From positions 16,278,581-16,342,580 of the forward strand of contig NC_083597.1 in assembly GCF_020882245.1 (NCBI RefSeq): a stretch of DNA of 64,000 nt, in the 5' to 3' direction. The notes beneath the pieces are model-generated. The model did not search any database. It was not told the DNA's origin and saw nothing but the letters and a program-made list of their open reading frames with translations. The translations under genes were made by a program, and so were the position numbers. Each line of letters begins with the position of its first letter. Positions within the stretch are counted from its first letter, which is position 1. Source of the stretch: Rhopalosiphum padi (taxonomy: Eukaryota; Arthropoda; Insecta; Hemiptera; Aphididae). Below, in pieces: positions 61,101-64,000 of the stretch.

Positions 61101-63878
61101 AAAGTCACCCTACAACGATAAACTATAATAACTAAATCGCAAAGGGGTAAAAATATAAATTCGACTTATATTTTTTCGAATTATTATATAGGTACCTACT
61201 TCACATATAACTCATGAACACTGCAAGGGGCCAGAAAAATATTTGTGTTATTAAAGTTTTCGATTTATCACAATTCGACTTTATCCACATAATATTTATT
61301 TAAATAATTATTTTAATAAATTTTTTTCTCGCAGCATTGACGAATGGGCATATTACGATGTCCCGGCTATGATGGATTACGTGTGCAACAATACGGAGTA
61401 CGATAAAATGTACCTAGTGACGTACTCGTTGAGCAGTGCCATTTTGTTTGCCACCACGTCCTCAAGACCTGAGTATAACGATAAAATCATTGTCAGCTAT
61501 CACATGGCTCCATTCTTGGCGTTCACCAACATCAAATCTCTTCTATTACGGATTGGCATACAGTTCGGAGAATTTTACTTGGTTAGTCATTTTATCTATA
61601 TCCATTTTTTCGGTTTATCGACAGTGGCATATTATATGCATAATTCATATATAATGATGATCCCTGTAACAATCAAAACTCATAATAATAATTATTATTA
61701 TCCCAATCAATTGTTTTTTTTCCTTTATATATAAATCCTTACATATATAAGTAAGGAGTTTGGATGTTTTTTTTTTTTGCTAATTGATAAGTAATCAGCC
61801 ATTTATAATATATTTTGAAATGTATATATATATATATATATATATGTTACGGCTAAAGTCCGAAACATGGCTAAAGTGAACATTATCCGGATAATGCGCT
61901 CATAATCTATATTAGATGGATAAAGTGTGTTTAACATTTAGAATCATAGTTTCGTATATTAACTGGATATTTTGTACATTAGCCATTGATTGATGGATGA
62001 AGTAACTGGATAGAAAAAATGTACAAAAAAAAAATATTATTATATAATTATATTTTCAACAGCACTAAATGTAATACTAAAAATAAATACAAATAAATAC
62101 TATGAACTAGGTAATAACGAAGGAACGATAGAAAAACATTACACTAGGTCTCAATTTGATGTTTGTCCTTAGCCATTCATTACAGTAGACGAGGTGTCAA
62201 ATACAAAATAATTGTTAAGAGAAATCGCAAAAAATATATCATTATTGTTAGGTGATCAGGGTTATCAACGTTGTGCATATAAATCAAATTGCAAAACAAA
62301 TAAATGCAAATTCAAAGCATCTGGCATTTTATGCAGTGGCGCTGTTTGGACCGCACATGCAGGATATACATATGCGTATTTAAAATCCAATATTGTAGTA
62401 ATTTGGCCCATGATTATAAATTAATTGGCCTGTATAGTTGATAGTGGCTTGCACTTAAATGGCCTGCTATATATATGCCATGCGTAATATTAAAAAAAAA
62501 ATTGAAATGATGCCACTCACTGATTTTATGCAATTCTAAATGTCATCAAAGTTTACCATGTTTAAATAAATAATAAAAATAATGTTATCTAATAAATAGA
62601 AATAAAGTTCATATTGCATCAAATGTAGTTTAATATTTAATTGTTAACTTATATTAATTAATTTTATTGAAATAAAATATTATATATTATGAATTTATTA
62701 ATAATATTTTACATTAGCCATAACACGATGGCTAAAGTTACTTTAGCCGGGTAATGTACACATAATCCATTTCCTAATAGTTTTTATTCACGACTAAAAT
62801 CCGAAATTGGATAATATGCACATTATCCGGATAATGTGCACATTAGCTTAATTCGGACTTTAGCCGTAACATATATATTATATTATTATTATTGTATGTG
62901 AAATGGGGAGTACGGCTTAGCGAGACTGAGGCAGGAAGAAATGTTAAGATGGTTTATTTGAAAAAGTAAAATCAATATTTCCATCAATTATGATTTTCGA
63001 AAATAAAAAGTTAACTTCAACTCACATAAATCTACTCAAGTGATAACTGATAAGACTGAATTTATGCAGAATTGGCATTGCCAGTCGTACAGAGGGTATT
63101 CAACATTTAAAATAAAATATTATTATGCAAAGCTTTAAAATCATCTTTAAACATTTTTATGCGAGGAAAATCCACTGTTATAATAGGGTCCCAAAGTAGT
63201 AGAGTACTGAAGCATACTCTAATAAATCTAACAAGAGAATAATAAATAGCCTTAAGTGAAACAGACAATTTGAATTATTTATACAAGCGTGTCACATAAT
63301 AATAACCAAGTGTCTTTAGAGCTTTACAATAACACATCGCTTAAATGCGGGTTAAAATAAAATGTAGGGATAAATATGACATCTAAATCTTTTTTTCTAT
63401 TTATTAACTCAAGACGTAATTTATTAATGACATAAGTGAAATTGATAGTAGACCGACACGACGATACCTTTAGTGACATAATAGAATTTATCAACATTAA
63501 ATTAAACCAATAGTAACCAAAGAATTTAGTACATTTTTCTATAACTGATTATATTCATATAATCTATTGTTAAATCTATTCGAGTTACCTATATTGTATT
63601 TCGAATGACGACTTAAGGTTGATACGTAGACACGCAGTATGATGATAATATTTTTATACTCACGTTTTATAAGTTTGAATAGAAGTATAATAATTGCAAT
63701 GCACGCCTTTATTTTACAGGCAATATCACGAAGCATCAAGAATCATGAATTGTTTGCAAGGAACCAGTTTTCAATGAATTCTATATCGCTGTTCTGTAAT
63801 AAAAAATCAATTTTTTTAAAGTCATGCGTAACTTTGCTGACTGAATTATTTGGATTCGATACTTCTGGAAACTCTACT
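55705..63878 (+). CDS. Acid lipase family protein, 5' part, with altered catalytic motifs
   Basis: Exons 55705-55800, 58613-58793, 58882-58996, 61335-61581 and 63720-63878 join at GT-AG sites in phase to 266 codons. The gene continues past the window, as the family is about 400 residues. Exon 1 encodes a signal peptide (hydrophobic about residues 9-22). Next come HSVITEDGYLINLFRI (47-62), FLLLHAFMGASDQW (70-83), NGYDVWLGDFRGNEYSKNH and LNATDPRYWKFSIDEWAYYD (to 139), then YLVTYSLSS (157-165) and RPEYNDKI. These follow the lysosomal acid/gastric lipase pattern (VTEDGYxLxLxRI, GYDVWxGxxRGNxYS, FSxDExAxYD). The usual HG oxyanion dipeptide is H74-A75. The usual GHSxG elbow is T160-Y-S-L-S, so Ser162 is kept but both glycines and the His are changed. 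Catalytic Asp and His lie outside the window. The protein may be a non-classical or inactive lipase, probably secreted or lysosomal. Confidence 0.92.
56085..56775. repeat. Dispersed repeat in lipase intron 1
   Basis: The segment is T/A-rich and ends CATTGTAAAATCAATATATC CATCACT...TTCAGAATCTAAAA (56,728-56,770). A close match, CATTGTAAAATCAATACATT CATCACTTCGCTCAGAAT, is present at 24,439. The inverted form of the end, ATTCTGAGCGAA, is seen near 13,078. This marks a multicopy family with a conserved boundary. Confidence 0.6.
57300..57329. repeat. TAA microsatellite
   Basis: About ten tandem TAA units in lipase intron 1. Confidence 0.9.
58111..58160. repeat. CA microsatellite (25 units)
   Basis: Uninterrupted CA dinucleotides, with an imperfect continuation to about 58,174. 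Within lipase intron 1. Confidence 0.95.
60378..60399. repeat. TA microsatellite
   Basis: TA dinucleotide run in lipase intron 3. Confidence 0.85.
61845..62871. mobile_element. TIR transposon, 1.03 kb, with a Cys-rich transposase-tail remnant
   Basis: The ends are TGTTACGGCTAAAGTCCGAA (61,845-61,864) and its inverted match at 62,852-62,871. CACATTATCCGGATAATG-like inner repeats lie inside. The element sits in a TA-rich target in lipase intron 4. Inside, a frame around 62,260-62,334 encodes GYQRCAYKSNCKTNKCKFKA followed by SGILC. This resembles the C-terminal GYxxCxCKxxCxTxxCKCKKxxxxC tail of integrase-type proteins related to KRAB-A-domain-containing-2-like transposases, with several Cys lost. 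No integrase core remains. Confidence 0.75.
63090..63460 (-). mobile_element. Decayed non-LTR retrotransposon fragment
   Basis: On the minus strand around 63,180-63,280 the frames read SLKAIYYSLVRFI then, one frame over, LEYASVL, and then WDP. Together these are the SLxxLYxSLVRxxLEYxSxxWxP signature near the C-terminus of Jockey/CR1-type reverse transcriptases. Upstream, KALKTLGYYY (about 63,315-63,345) matches the preceding region. Frameshifts show it is dead. It lies in lipase intron 4, antisense to the gene. Confidence 0.6.
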
Positions 63879-64000
63879 GTAAGTATCTTATAAGTCATCA
63901 TTTTTAGTAGGTCATACTCCAACTTAGTGTAATTGTGTATTCGTATTATTATTTGAACGTTGTGGGGGGTAAATCAGGAAAATCATAATTCATTAGTTCA

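Overview
This window is nuclear DNA of an insect, most likely an aphid. It is strongly AT-rich, its coding exons are short and split by GT-AG introns, and it has a eukaryotic tRNA gene with an oligo-T terminator. It also carries many small inverted-repeat transposons of the kinds common in aphid genomes. The aphid assignment is inferred from overall character, not from a database match. There is no operon, phage, CRISPR array or bacterial system.

Layout. Positions 1-22,477 hold no gene I can support: AT-rich DNA with a short-TIR transposon (2.16-2.87 kb), a decayed hAT transposase remnant (4.8 kb) and two CpG-dense patches (3.85-4.38 and 15.7-17.1 kb) that could be promoters. A tRNA-Asp(GUC) gene lies at 22,478-22,549. 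The SDA1 ribosome-biogenesis gene occupies 25,103-30,020 on the plus strand, with 13 coding exons and 720 codons. Its last intron contains a decayed, antisense non-LTR retrotransposon fragment. At 31,740-32,630 lies a CpG-rich locus coding for a short tandem-repeat protein of unknown function. It is broken by a MITE with an 8-bp target duplication and by a second, independent frameshift.

A FAM151/menorin-family (DUF2181) gene runs on the minus strand at 34,293-38,310; four exons join in phase to 276 codons. At 38,984-40,318 is a single-exon, extremely GC-rich gene for a 444-residue predicted secreted protein of unknown function. Positions 40.3-55.7 kb are a transposon graveyard: a 427-bp palindromic MITE flanked by TTAA, three hAT-like TIR elements, a hAT element with recognisable decayed transposase, and a roughly 606-bp palindrome. 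From 55,705 to the window edge is the 5' part of an acid-lipase-family gene. Its oxyanion and nucleophile-elbow motifs are altered. Its introns carry microsatellites, a 1-kb TIR element with the remnant of a Cys-rich transposase tail, and another non-LTR fragment.

The genes do not form a pathway. SDA1 and tRNA-Asp are housekeeping. The lipase, the FAM151 protein and the GC-rich orphan are separate; the lipase and the orphan are predicted secretory. The best candidates for undescribed biology are the GC-rich secreted orphan, the lipase with the altered catalytic elbow, and the repeat-protein locus knocked out by a MITE.
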